Assembly (NCBI GenBank): GCA_027047735.1
Contig: JALTUD010000278.1
Span: 1 to 6,341 of the forward strand
From: Flavobacteriales bacterium
GTDB lineage: Bacteria > Bacteroidota > Bacteroidia > Flavobacteriales_D > Parvicellaceae
Length of the DNA stretch: 6,341 nucleotides
Reading direction: 5' to 3'
A program made the position numbers and the translations under genes. Below are positions 1-5,748 of the stretch, in pieces. The notes beneath the pieces are model-generated. The model saw nothing but the letters and a program-made list of their open reading frames with translations, did not search any database and was not told where the DNA came from. Within the stretch, counting starts at the first letter, position 1. Every line of letters starts with the position of its first letter.

Positions 1-472
1 AATACCAAGTATAACTTACAATTCCAATCGGGGAGTAAGCGGAATTGACGGTTGCACCTCCACCGCTTCGGGAGCAAGTTTGATAAACCAAAAATTGACC
101 GTACTGATAACCGGAGATTTAAGTTTTGTGTACGACATCAATGCCCTTTGGAACAACTATTTGTCGAGTAACTTAAGAATCATAGTCATCAATAATGATG
201 GAGGCGGGATTTTTAGTATTATTCCCGGCCCAACGTCCACAAAGGCTCATAGAGAATTTTTTGAAGTAGGAAATCAAGCCGATATACAAAGTCTGGTAAA
301 ATCATTTGACGTCAACTATTACCAAGCGTTCAACGAACAAGAGTTGGAAGAACAACTTGCGGAATTTTATAACCCGCAAGCCAATAATCGACCTGCCGTA
401 TTAGAAATAAAAACCCCGAAAGATAAAAATGCCGATGTACTAAAAGATTACTTTAAGCATCTGAACGATTAG
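1..472 (+). CDS. menD: MenD, 2-succinyl-5-enolpyruvyl-6-hydroxy-3-cyclohexene-1-carboxylate synthase, C-terminal part (5' end outside window)
   Basis: This is the last 156 codons of a thiamine-diphosphate enzyme of menaquinone (vitamin K2) synthesis. MenD joins isochorismate and 2-oxoglutarate to form SEPHCHC. The reading frame is open from base 2, so the gene runs off the left edge. The TTG codon at 80 is an internal leucine, not a start. Near the left edge the protein reads SNRGVSGIDG followed by STAAG, the MenD signature of the ThDP-binding C-terminal domain. GDLSF (window residues 38-42) and NNDGGGIF (64-71) are the two ends of the ThDP/Mg-binding motif, with GDLS in the place where many relatives have GDG. 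No truncation is visible at the 3' end. The stop lies inside the 3' end of the convergent regulator gene. Menaquinone dependence suits Bacteroidota. Family assignment is near certain from these motifs. Confidence 0.93.
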   Translation, partial: IPSITYNSNRGVSGIDGCTSTASGASLINQKLTVLITGDLSFVYDINALWNNYLSSNLRIIVINNDGGGIFSIIPGPTSTKAHREFFEVGNQADIQSLVKSFDVNYYQAFNEQELEEQLAEFYNPQANNRPAVLEIKTPKDKNADVLKDYFKHLND

Positions 473-1100
473 CTTTATCCGAAACCTGTTTTCTCATTTC
501 CGGAGCAATAAGTCCGTTAAATTTTACATTGAAATGATGATTAAACGCCTCTAAAACTTCAATGTTTTTCTGTTTAAGCGTATCATCATTCGCCAATAAA
601 TCAAAAAACTTTTGGTCATCTAAACTCAGCAAAACAGGGTTGGCATTTTTATTAAAAATGCCAATATCAATCCCGATTTCGTAATAACTGATTAGGTCGA
701 GCATCACATTCCGAACAAAAACCTGAACCCTACGCCAAATACGCGGATATTCCTCCTCCAACTGCCCCAAAATCAAAGAAGAAATATCAAACGTTTGCAC
801 GCAAAAAAACAAAATAGCCTTCCGGTATCGCTCCGTATAAGGTAAAGTAATATTTTCCAAAACCGACCGGTATTCTCCGATAATCGACAATTTATATTTA
901 ATCGCCTCTTCAATCATCTCGTCCTTACTCTTAAAATGATTATAAAGCGTGGTCTTACTCACCTTCAATTCCTTAGCCAGTTTAGACATCGAAAAATGCT
1001 GAATACCGTTATTCTGAAAATAAACCATTAACTTCACAATGTACCTCTCCCTGATTTCCTTATCCGAATACCTTTTCTTATCAGTCGCTTTTCTTCCCAT
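453..1100 (-). CDS. TetR/AcrR-family transcriptional regulator
   Basis: This 215-residue protein has the size and layout of a TetR-family repressor. A basic N-terminus is followed by a helix-turn-helix at about residues 37-56, where SMSKLAKELKVSKTTLY and NHFKSKDEM form the typical TetR recognition helix and the start of helix 4. The rest (about 75-215) is the variable ligand-binding and dimerisation part, whose ligand cannot be read from the sequence. The start at 1100 is the first ATG and leaves the usual short tail before the DNA-binding domain. The gene is divergent from the TerC-family gene, and the 248 bp between them hold two good palindromes that could be its operators. It may therefore control itself and perhaps the TerC gene; this is inferred from position only. 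Its last 20 bases overlap the end of menD tail to tail. Confidence 0.9.
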   Translation of the reverse strand: MGRKATDKKRYSDKEIRERYIVKLMVYFQNNGIQHFSMSKLAKELKVSKTTLYNHFKSKDEMIEEAIKYKLSIIGEYRSVLENITLPYTERYRKAILFFCVQTFDISSLILGQLEEEYPRIWRRVQVFVRNVMLDLISYYEIGIDIGIFNKNANPVLLSLDDQKFFDLLANDDTLKQKNIEVLEAFNHHFNVKFNGLIAPEMRKQVSDKANRSDA

Positions 1101-1160
1101 AACGTATAGAATATTTTTTATTTGGGCACTTGTATCTTGTTTTTCGCTCCAATTTTACTC

Positions 1161-1239
1161 CTGTTTGCACCTACTTGTAAGCCTTTGAGAGGAGCTCATA
1201 AAATCGCTCTCCAAAGTCAACAAGTAGAAGTGCGAACAG
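1161..1239. repeat. Long imperfect inverted repeat (fold-back) in the divergent intergenic region
   Basis: Left arm 1161-1195 and right arm 1206-1239 are imperfect reverse complements around a 10-nt loop. Matching blocks, from outside in, are CTGTTTGCAC against GTGCGAACAG (one mismatch), CTACTTGT against ACAAGTAG (perfect), and CTTTGAGAGGAGC against GCTCTCCAAAG (two bulged bases). Most positions of the arms can pair, so transcript or single-stranded DNA could form a long hairpin. It lies between the regulator and the TerC gene, far from either start codon. It could be a MITE-like remnant, a bidirectional terminator without a clear T-tract, or a regulatory structure. The role is unknown. Confidence 0.6.
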
Positions 1240-1245
1240 TTCGCA
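1231..1245. promoter_or_regulatory. 15-bp perfect palindrome, candidate TetR-type operator
   Basis: TGCGAAC-A-GTTCGCA has two perfect 7-bp arms around a single central base, the geometry of the classical tetO operator. It sits 130 bp upstream of the TetR-family start codon in the shared divergent region and about 80 bp upstream of the TerC-gene promoter box. Its left half also forms the outer right arm of the larger fold-back sequence. Binding by the neighbouring regulator is inferred from shape and position. Confidence 0.45.
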
Positions 1246-1297
1246 AAGATTTCCACTACAACCAAGAGTGCGGATTTAGTAATCTAACCTCATAAAG

Positions 1298-1313
1298 TTA
1301 CAAAACTTTGTAA
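1298..1313. promoter_or_regulatory. 16-bp palindrome overlapping the -33 region of the TerC-gene promoter, candidate operator
   Basis: TTACAAA-AC-TTTGTAA has perfect 7-bp arms around a 2-bp centre and ends 8 bp before the -7 box at 1322-1329. A protein bound here would cover the -33 zone and block RNA polymerase, so it is a plausible repressor site for the TerC-family gene. It differs in sequence from the palindrome at 1231-1245, so the two may not be read by the same protein. The AT-rich sequence makes chance palindromes more likely. Confidence 0.4.
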
Positions 1314-1321
1314 ACAACTTC

Positions 1322-1329
1322 TATATTTG
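1322..1329 (+). promoter_or_regulatory. Bacteroidota-type -7 promoter box for the TerC-family gene
   Basis: TATATTTG is an exact match to the TAnnTTTG consensus recognised by the Bacteroidota primary sigma factor. It lies 19 bp before the ATG at 1349, leaving a leader of roughly a dozen bases. No clean TTG/TTTG element stands at the usual -33 distance, where the palindrome at 1298-1313 sits instead. That would fit a regulated promoter. Confidence 0.6.
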
Positions 1330-1348
1330 CATAAAATTAAATTAAAAA

Positions 1349-2194
1349 ATGGAACTATTCACACTCGAAAATTTGGTAACCCTATTTTTATTAATACTGC
1401 TTCAAATTGTTTTGGGACTGGATAATTTGCTTTACATATCATTAGAATCCAAACAAGCCCCCAAAGAAGAACAAAAAAAAGTAAGGCGTTACGGCATAGG
1501 AATAGCCATTGTTTTAAGGATTATTTTACTATTCATTTTAGTTAGCGTTATAGATTTCTTCCAGAACCCTATTCTAACAGCCGATTTTCAAGACTATTTT
1601 GAAGCAAGTTTCAATGTGCACAGTCTAATTGTCCTAGTCGGAGGAATGTTTATTCTTCATACCTCCATCAAAGAAATATGGCATATGATAGCCGACGACA
1701 GCGTTATAGACAAAAGTCAATTAGTCGATAGAAAACAAAAGTCCTCCGCATCCGTTATTGCGATGATAGTCATCATGAATTTAGTGTTTTCATTCGACTC
1801 CATATTAGCGGCAATAGGATTAACACGCGAAACCAACGGTTTTTTAGCTAAAATGTTAATCATGGGAATAGCTATTGTCATCAGTGGAATTATCATGATG
1901 ATGTTAGCCGAAAAAGTAGCCGCATTTCTGCAAAAAAACAGGATGTACGAAGTATTGGGGTTGTTTATTCTTTTCATTGTAGGCGTCATGCTTCTTTCTG
2001 AAGGAGGACACTTAGCACATATGCACCTTTTCGGAAACGAAATCACACCAATGAACAGTACAACATTCTATTTCATCATTACTGTTTTAATCGTTATAGA
2101 TGTCGTACAAAGCAAGTATCAAAAAAAGTTGATGCAACAAGAAGCGTTAGAGCAAAAAAAGAAATCAAAAAGAAGAACGGAAGCCGGATTGTAA
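1349..2194 (+). CDS. TerC/Alx-family integral membrane protein, probable metal (manganese) exporter
   Basis: This 281-residue, very hydrophobic protein has about seven predicted membrane segments (near residues 8-30, 47-70, 88-104, 134-158, 166-188, 199-217, 239-253). The tail is short and strongly basic, probably cytoplasmic. Two family hallmarks are present: GLDN at 23-26 in the first segment and FSFDS at 147-151 in the fourth. They place acidic residues D25 and D150 inside the membrane, as expected for a cation path. Characterised TerC-family members such as Alx export Mn(II), some serve metalation of secreted enzymes, and the family name comes from tellurium resistance. The substrate here is inferred. 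The start is supported by the -7 box just upstream and an A-rich translation start. Two consecutive in-frame stops (TAA TAG) close the gene. The symbol terC is withheld because no ter operon is present. Confidence 0.88.
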   Translation: MELFTLENLVTLFLLILLQIVLGLDNLLYISLESKQAPKEEQKKVRRYGIGIAIVLRIILLFILVSVIDFFQNPILTADFQDYFEASFNVHSLIVLVGGMFILHTSIKEIWHMIADDSVIDKSQLVDRKQKSSASVIAMIVIMNLVFSFDSILAAIGLTRETNGFLAKMLIMGIAIVISGIIMMMLAEKVAAFLQKNRMYEVLGLFILFIVGVMLLSEGGHLAHMHLFGNEITPMNSTTFYFIITVLIVIDVVQSKYQKKLMQQEALEQKKKSKRRTEAGL

Positions 2195-2245
2195 TAGAAC
2201 TGAACTAGCGGATTGAAGGATGATAATCGACTAGTATTTATTTCG

Positions 2246-2253
2246 TACCTTTG
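2246..2253 (+). promoter_or_regulatory. -7 promoter box giving a near-leaderless mnmD transcript
   Basis: TACCTTTG matches TAnnTTTG exactly and ends only 7 bp before the ATG at 2261. Transcription should therefore begin within a few bases of the start codon, so the mRNA is leaderless or nearly so. This also argues against the TTG at 2213 being the mnmD start, because it would lie upstream of the transcript start. A -33 TTG at normal spacing is not evident; the nearest, at 2213-2215, is about 30 bp away. Confidence 0.6.
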
Positions 2254-2260
2254 TTTTCCT

Positions 2261-2923
2261 ATGAAAGATTATCAATTAATAACTTCGGAAGACGGTTCGC
2301 ATACCATTTACAGAGTAGATTTAGATGAAAATTATCACTCAACACACGGAGCGATACAAGAATCAACGCATGTGTTTATAAAAAACGGGTTACAACCTTT
2401 ATTAAAAACCAAGCCTTCGCTTACTGTTCTGGAAGTGGGAATGGGAACAGGATTAAATGTTTTGTTAACCGCACAAGAAGCCCTAAAAAACAAACAACAA
2501 ATACATTATATAGCAATAGAAGCCTATCCCTTGTCTAAAGAAATTATAGCAAAATTGAACTATGGGTACTTGCTGAATGATGAAAAAGCGTGGCAAAAAA
2601 TTCACCAAATAAAATGGGGGAGAATAGGTGTGGTAAATAATTACTTAACCTTACAAAAAGTAAAACAAAAAATACAAGAATTTGAACCACACAAAGCCAT
2701 AGATTTAGTCTATTTTGATGCCTTTGCACCCCAAATACAAAGTGAATTATGGAGCTTTGAAATATTTGATAAATTATTTAACTTTATGAATCACAATAGT
2801 ATCTTAGTTACCTATTGTGCCAAAGGTCAAGTAAGACGGGACTTAGAAGCCGTAGGCTTTCACGTAGAACGCTTGGAAGGACCTCCGGGCAAACGAGAAA
2901 TGATAAGAGCTATAAAAAAATAA
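2261..2923 (+). CDS. mnmD: MnmD, tRNA (5-methylaminomethyl-2-thiouridine34)-methyltransferase (stand-alone, DUF752 type)
   Basis: This 220-residue SAM-dependent methyltransferase should perform the last step of mnm5(s2)U formation at wobble position 34 of tRNAs, downstream of MnmE/MnmG. It matches the methyltransferase half of E. coli MnmC. GMGTGLN (60-66) is the SAM-binding glycine loop, and E87 in YIAIEAYP closes the ribose pocket. LVYFDAFAP (149-157) holds the family's DxF-P catalytic signature, followed by ELWS (162-165). The end reads YCAKGQVRRDL and GPPGKREM, both typical. There is no FAD oxidoreductase domain, as in stand-alone MnmD proteins. The reading frame is open upstream to a TTG at 2213, but homology begins at MKDYQLIT and the promoter overlaps that upstream stretch, so ATG 2261 is chosen. 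It is the first gene of a tight cluster with the small Cys-rich gene and smpB. Confidence 0.9.
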   Translation: MKDYQLITSEDGSHTIYRVDLDENYHSTHGAIQESTHVFIKNGLQPLLKTKPSLTVLEVGMGTGLNVLLTAQEALKNKQQIHYIAIEAYPLSKEIIAKLNYGYLLNDEKAWQKIHQIKWGRIGVVNNYLTLQKVKQKIQEFEPHKAIDLVYFDAFAPQIQSELWSFEIFDKLFNFMNHNSILVTYCAKGQVRRDLEAVGFHVERLEGPPGKREMIRAIKK

Positions 2924-2931
2924 GTATTGAA

Positions 2932-3129
2932 ATGAGTAGCAATAATGATATGAGCGGTTTTTCCAAAAGAGGAAATCTAGCTCCCGAAGACTTTTATTTT
3001 TCTCCCGAAGGATACATTGTTTTTACCGAAAAATATCACTTAAAAAGAGGCTATTGTTGTAAAAGCGGTTGTAAGCACTGCCCCTATGGATACGACAAAA
3101 AAACAGATAGTTTTAAAAACAAAAAATAG
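2932..3129 (+). CDS. Small cysteine-rich DUF5522-like protein
   Basis: This is a 65-residue protein of unknown function. Its core (about residues 18-54) reads PEDFYFSPEGYIVFTEKYH, then LKRGYCC, SGC and KHCPYGY, which I recognise as the DUF5522 pattern common in Bacteroidota. Four cysteines (C42, C43, C47, C50) form CC-x3-C-x2-C, suggesting a bound metal ion or iron-sulfur cluster. The protein is too short to be a radical SAM enzyme despite the CxxxCxxC spacing. The frame is open further upstream into mnmD, but that portion (from 2815) is Arg/Ser-rich shadow sequence, so the ATG at 2932 is taken. It lies 8 nt after the mnmD stop and ends 1 nt before the smpB start, so all three are almost certainly cotranscribed and probably translationally coupled. 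A role near tRNA modification or ribosome rescue is only a guess from context. Confidence 0.8.
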   Translation: MSSNNDMSGFSKRGNLAPEDFYFSPEGYIVFTEKYHLKRGYCCKSGCKHCPYGYDKKTDSFKNKK

Positions 3130-3130
3130 A

Positions 3131-3580
3131 ATGAGTACCATCAAGATAAAAAATAAAAGAGCAAGATTTGAATATACTTTTATAGATACATTCACCGCCG
3201 GAATACAATTAACCGGAACCGAGATTAAGTCCATCAGAATGGGAAAAGCAAGTATAGCAGAAGCCTATTGTATAATTGACAAAGGTGAAATCTATATCCG
3301 GAATATGTATATAGAAGAATATGCCAACGGAGGATTTATCAATCATCAACCCAGAAGAGATAGAAAGCTATTGTTAAACCGTTCGGAAATAAACAAAATT
3401 GAGCGAAAATTAAAGCAAAAAGGATACGCATTAGTTCCTACACTATTGTTCATCAATGAAAAAGGATTAGCCAAGCTAAACATAGCTCTGGCAGAAGGAA
3501 AAAAACTACACGACAAACGAAACACCATAAAAGAAAGAGACGACAAACGCGAAATGGCAAGAAAGCTAAAAGGGTTTTAA
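3131..3580 (+). CDS. smpB: SmpB, SsrA (tmRNA)-binding protein
   Basis: This is a 149-residue complete SmpB, the partner of tmRNA in trans-translation, which frees ribosomes stalled on broken mRNAs and tags the unfinished protein for degradation. Sequence hallmarks are the basic N-terminus, then LTGTEIKSIR (about 27-36), GKASIAEAYC (38-47), RDRKLLLN (75-82), the conserved LFINEKGLAK segment (106-115), and the C-terminal tail with GKKLHDKR and IKERDDKRE. In this family the tail enters the mRNA channel. The ATG at 3131 gives normal family length; an upstream in-frame ATG at 3086 lies inside the preceding gene and adds residues unlike SmpB. Only 1 nt separates it from the upstream stop. No tmRNA gene is visible in the window. 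The accessory region begins 28 nt after its stop. Confidence 0.96.
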   Translation: MSTIKIKNKRARFEYTFIDTFTAGIQLTGTEIKSIRMGKASIAEAYCIIDKGEIYIRNMYIEEYANGGFINHQPRRDRKLLLNRSEINKIERKLKQKGYALVPTLLFINEKGLAKLNIALAEGKKLHDKRNTIKERDDKREMARKLKGF

Positions 3581-3607
3581 GGAGTTTGTAGTTATTTATA
3601 TATTTAC

Positions 3608-3616
3608 GTTAGGCAC
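3608..3616 (+). repeat. Left boundary repeat of the helicase unit (integron core-site-like)
   Basis: GTTAGGCAC is the exact reverse complement of GTGCCTAAC at 5564-5572, just after the helicase gene, so the two 9-bp copies frame the gene. GTTAGGC fits the integron core-site consensus GTTRRRY, and the partner GCCTAAC fits RYYYAAC. Weaker similarity continues outward: TATATTT precedes this copy, and its complement AAATATA follows the partner. The site lies 28 bp after the smpB stop. Recombinase action at this site is inferred. Confidence 0.6.
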
Positions 3617-3627
3617 AAGCAAAAAAA

Positions 3628-5556
3628 ATGACCATCAAAGTAGACAACATAGAACTTGATAAAAACAATGTCGAATTCAACAATGCCGCTGAATTTGTTC
3701 GACATACTGATAAACTTGTTTACTTGACAGGAAAGGCAGGAACAGGTAAGACAACATTTCTAAAATATATCAAAGACACTACTGATAAGAACACGGTAAT
3801 TCTTGCACCGACAGGAGTTGCAGCAATCAACGCAGGTGGTGTAACAATTCACTCTTTTTTCCAGATTCCATTTGGACCATTTGTACCAGACGATTCAAGA
3901 TTAAGAACAAGTGCAATGGGAAGTGAAAACAGGGAAACAATTTTTACGACTTTCCGCTATCGTGAAGATAAAAGAAAGATTATTGAAAACCTTGAACTCT
4001 TAATCATAGATGAGATTTCAATGGTTCGAGCAGATATGCTTGACGTAATCGACAAAATTCTTAGAGTATTCAGACGCAAGCCATATTTGCCTTTTGGTGG
4101 AGTTCAAGTAATATTGATTGGTGATACTTTCCAGCTACCCCCCATAGCTGATAATGAACAATGGGCGATTTTGTCTCAATTTTATAAAACACCTTTCTTT
4201 TTCAGTTCAAAAGTTATTGAGCAAAACACACCTCTTTACATTGAACTCAAAAAAATATACCGACAAAATGAACAGGAATTTATTGACCTTCTCAATCGTG
4301 TTAGGGTAAATCAACTTAGTCAAGCTGACTTTAAAACTCTCAACTCAAAATACAATCCCACATTTTCAGGTAATGGTGGCGACTATATCATTTTGGCGAC
4401 TCACAACAAAATCGTTAATGAAACCAATCTAACCAAACTAAATCAACTTGAAACACCACTTTTCACATTTGAAGCAAATGTTACAGGAGAATTCCCTGAC
4501 AGGCACAAACCAACAGACCATTTTTTAAAGTTAAAAGTCGGTGCTCAAATAATGTTTATCAAAAACGATACGGGAAAATACAAAAGATACTTCAATGGAA
4601 AAATTGGAAAGGTAAAAGAGCTTGAAGAAAGTTCAATAACCGTTGTTTTTGATGACGAATCTGTAGTAGAAGTAGAACGTACCGTTTGGAATAATATTCA
4701 ATACACTTACAACAAAGAAAAAAAGAAAGTTGAAGAAGAAATTATAGGCACTTTTGAGCAATTTCCAATTCGTTTGGCTTGGGCTATAACAGTTCATAAA
4801 AGTCAAGGATTAACCTTTGAAAAGGTTATTGCAGACTTAGGTAGAGCCTTTGCACCAGGACAGGTTTATGTAGCATTAAGCCGGTGTACTTCATTTAGTG
4901 GATTACAGCTTAAAACTCAGCTTAATCAGTATGCAATTAAGACCAATCCACAAGTTTTAGAGTTCGCCCAAAACGAAACACCAGAAACCTTAATTACAGA
5001 ACAGCTAAACACGGGTAAAGCTGATTTTTACTATAAGAAAGCAAGAGAACAATTTGTTAATGGAAATATCAAATCGTCTTTTGACTTCTTCAAGCGAGCA
5101 TTAAAGTTCCGTAACGACATTGATACGGAGAACTTTGAACGATTTGTAGTTATTCAAGGTGCAAAATTATTGAGCTTTCGAAAGAAGTTCAATAATTCCC
5201 TCAAAGAGCAAATTCAGTTAAAGGAAGATGTTGAAGAAGCTCAAGAAAAAATCGAAAACTTATCTCAAGAGAATTCCGAAAAAGCAAATGAAATAAAAGA
5301 ACAGAACTCTTCGATTAAACTGCTCTTAAATAAAACGAGAGAGTTTGAAGCTGAAAATGAGCGACTTGAAAAGAAGCTGAGAAATTTAGAAGGCAAACTG
5401 TCTGATTCACAGAAACAATTGAATCAACTTGACGCAAAGTTGAAAAAGACGAAATTTGAATTAACTGATAAAAAAAGAGAAATTAAAGCGAATAAATCTG
5501 AAATCGAAAGACTTAGAAACTTAAAATGGTATGACAAATTATTTGGAAAGAAATAA
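3628..5556 (+). CDS. Pif1/RecD-like SF1 DNA helicase (AAA family ATPase) with C-terminal helical and coiled-coil extension
   Basis: This 642-residue protein has a complete superfamily 1B helicase core. Motif I (Walker A) is GKAGTGKTT at 35-43. Walker B is LLIIDEIS at 124-131 with D128 and E129. GDTFQLPP (165-172) is motif III, and YRQ (211-213) carries the motif IV-type arginine. TVHKSQGLTF (388-397) is motif V, and VYVALSRC (413-420) is motif VI with its arginine finger. Together these indicate an ATP-driven, probably 5'-to-3' DNA helicase of the Pif1 type. After about residue 450 comes a helical stretch with a TPR-like look (FYYKKAREQFVNGN, SSFDFFKRAL), then a long Glu/Lys/Leu-rich coiled coil at about 520-632, and an end reading WYDKLFGKK. 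The coiled coil may mediate oligomerisation or partner binding. The ATG at 3628 follows an eight-A run. The gene lies inside the boundary repeats. A role in phage defence or replication repair is possible but not shown. Confidence 0.85.
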   Translation: MTIKVDNIELDKNNVEFNNAAEFVRHTDKLVYLTGKAGTGKTTFLKYIKDTTDKNTVILAPTGVAAINAGGVTIHSFFQIPFGPFVPDDSRLRTSAMGSENRETIFTTFRYREDKRKIIENLELLIIDEISMVRADMLDVIDKILRVFRRKPYLPFGGVQVILIGDTFQLPPIADNEQWAILSQFYKTPFFFSSKVIEQNTPLYIELKKIYRQNEQEFIDLLNRVRVNQLSQADFKTLNSKYNPTFSGNGGDYIILATHNKIVNETNLTKLNQLETPLFTFEANVTGEFPDRHKPTDHFLKLKVGAQIMFIKNDTGKYKRYFNGKIGKVKELEESSITVVFDDESVVEVERTVWNNIQYTYNKEKKKVEEEIIGTFEQFPIRLAWAITVHKSQGLTFEKVIADLGRAFAPGQVYVALSRCTSFSGLQLKTQLNQYAIKTNPQVLEFAQNETPETLITEQLNTGKADFYYKKAREQFVNGNIKSSFDFFKRALKFRNDIDTENFERFVVIQGAKLLSFRKKFNNSLKEQIQLKEDVEEAQEKIENLSQENSEKANEIKEQNSSIKLLLNKTREFEAENERLEKKLRNLEGKLSDSQKQLNQLDAKLKKTKFELTDKKREIKANKSEIERLRNLKWYDKLFGKK

Positions 5557-5563
5557 AAAGCCA

Positions 5564-5698
5564 GTGCCTAACAAAAAATATAGTGCATTTGGCAGATAGT
5601 GCTAAAAATCAAAATGATAGCAATAAATAAACATAGTAGTAAATTGGAAAATTGGAGTGTTGAAATGCCAAACGCACCATATTTGAACCGTTGGTGGC
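5564..5698. repeat. attC-like fold-back element between helicase and toxin-antitoxin genes
   Basis: The element starts with GTGCCTAAC (5564-5572) and ends with GTTGGTGGC (5690-5698). Inside, 5576-5594 and 5666-5684 are inverted repeats of 19 bp with 17 matches; both mismatches are A/G differences that become G-T wobbles if the bottom strand folds. The unpaired centre is 71 nt. Size (about 135 bp), outer AAC...GTT pair, imperfect stem and large loop resemble long integron attC sites. The left core fits RYYYAAC, but the right end GTTGGTG does not fit GTTRRRY, so this is either a diverged site or a different recombination system. Alternatively it is a bulky terminator. Confidence 0.55.
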
Positions 5699-5717
5699 AA
5701 GCTAATGAAATCATTTC

Positions 5718-5748
5718 TTGAAAACGAATAAAAAAAATCGTACTTTTG
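5718..5748 (+). promoter_or_regulatory. Complete Bacteroidota promoter (-33 and -7) for the toxin-antitoxin operon
   Basis: TTG at 5718-5720 and TACTTTTG at 5741-5748, an exact TAnnTTTG box, are separated by 20 bp, the normal spacing for the phylum. Transcription should start near 5755, about 10 bases before the antitoxin ATG. This is the best-formed promoter in the window. Confidence 0.7.

Larger units (their letters stand above)
3608..5692 (+). mobile_element. Putative gene cassette carrying the Pif1-like helicase
   Basis: The unit runs from GTTAGGCAC at 3608 to the GTT at 5690-5692 and contains one gene followed by a fold-back element. Its 5' end and the first arm of its 3' element are perfect 9-bp complements, as expected when a circular cassette with one attC-like site is inserted at a GTT core. 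With a cut after GTT the circle would be 2082 bp. The gene has no clear promoter of its own, which is usual for cassettes read from an upstream gene. Leucine codon use differs from the core genes: CTT is frequent here, whereas TTA dominates in mnmD and smpB. No transposase, integrase or target-site duplication is visible, so mobility is inferred. Confidence 0.45.

Noticed and set aside
1101..1180. Promoter for the TetR-type gene on the minus strand
   Set aside because: Only one-mismatch matches to TAnnTTTG were found, with no convincing -33 element, so no site is reported.
1717..2046. Open frame on the minus strand inside the TerC-family gene
   Set aside because: It is opposite a clearly coding membrane protein and shows no recognisable domain. 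The same holds for the minus-strand frames at 2544-2729, 3040-3234 and 3346-3546.
2213..2260. Upstream extension of the mnmD reading frame from TTG at 2213
   Set aside because: The extra 16 residues do not look like the family N-terminus and the stretch contains the -7 promoter box, so ATG 2261 is the better start.
2815..2931. Upstream extension of the small Cys-rich gene into mnmD
   Set aside because: The translated stretch is Arg/Ser-rich shadow sequence of mnmD; the family pattern begins after ATG 2932.
3086..3130. Upstream ATG in frame with smpB
   Set aside because: It lies inside the DUF5522-like gene and would add 15 residues atypical for SmpB; ATG 3131 gives normal length and tight spacing.
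3599..3606. TATATTTA as a promoter box for the helicase
   Set aside because: It misses the final G of TAnnTTTG and no TTG stands at the right distance; too weak to call.
3608..5572. Helicase unit as a classical insertion sequence with terminal inverted repeats
   Set aside because: The 9-bp repeats are perfect, but no transposase is encoded, no target-site duplication is visible on either side, and the right repeat opens a large fold-back element instead of ending the unit.
5595..5665. CRISPR-like or tandem repeats in the loop of the fold-back element
   Set aside because: Only short GATAG repeats are seen, with no regular spacing or repeat units.
5705..5731. Eight-codon open frame MKSFLENE before the toxin-antitoxin promoter
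   Set aside because: It overlaps the -33 region upstream of the predicted transcript start, is very short and has no supporting signal.
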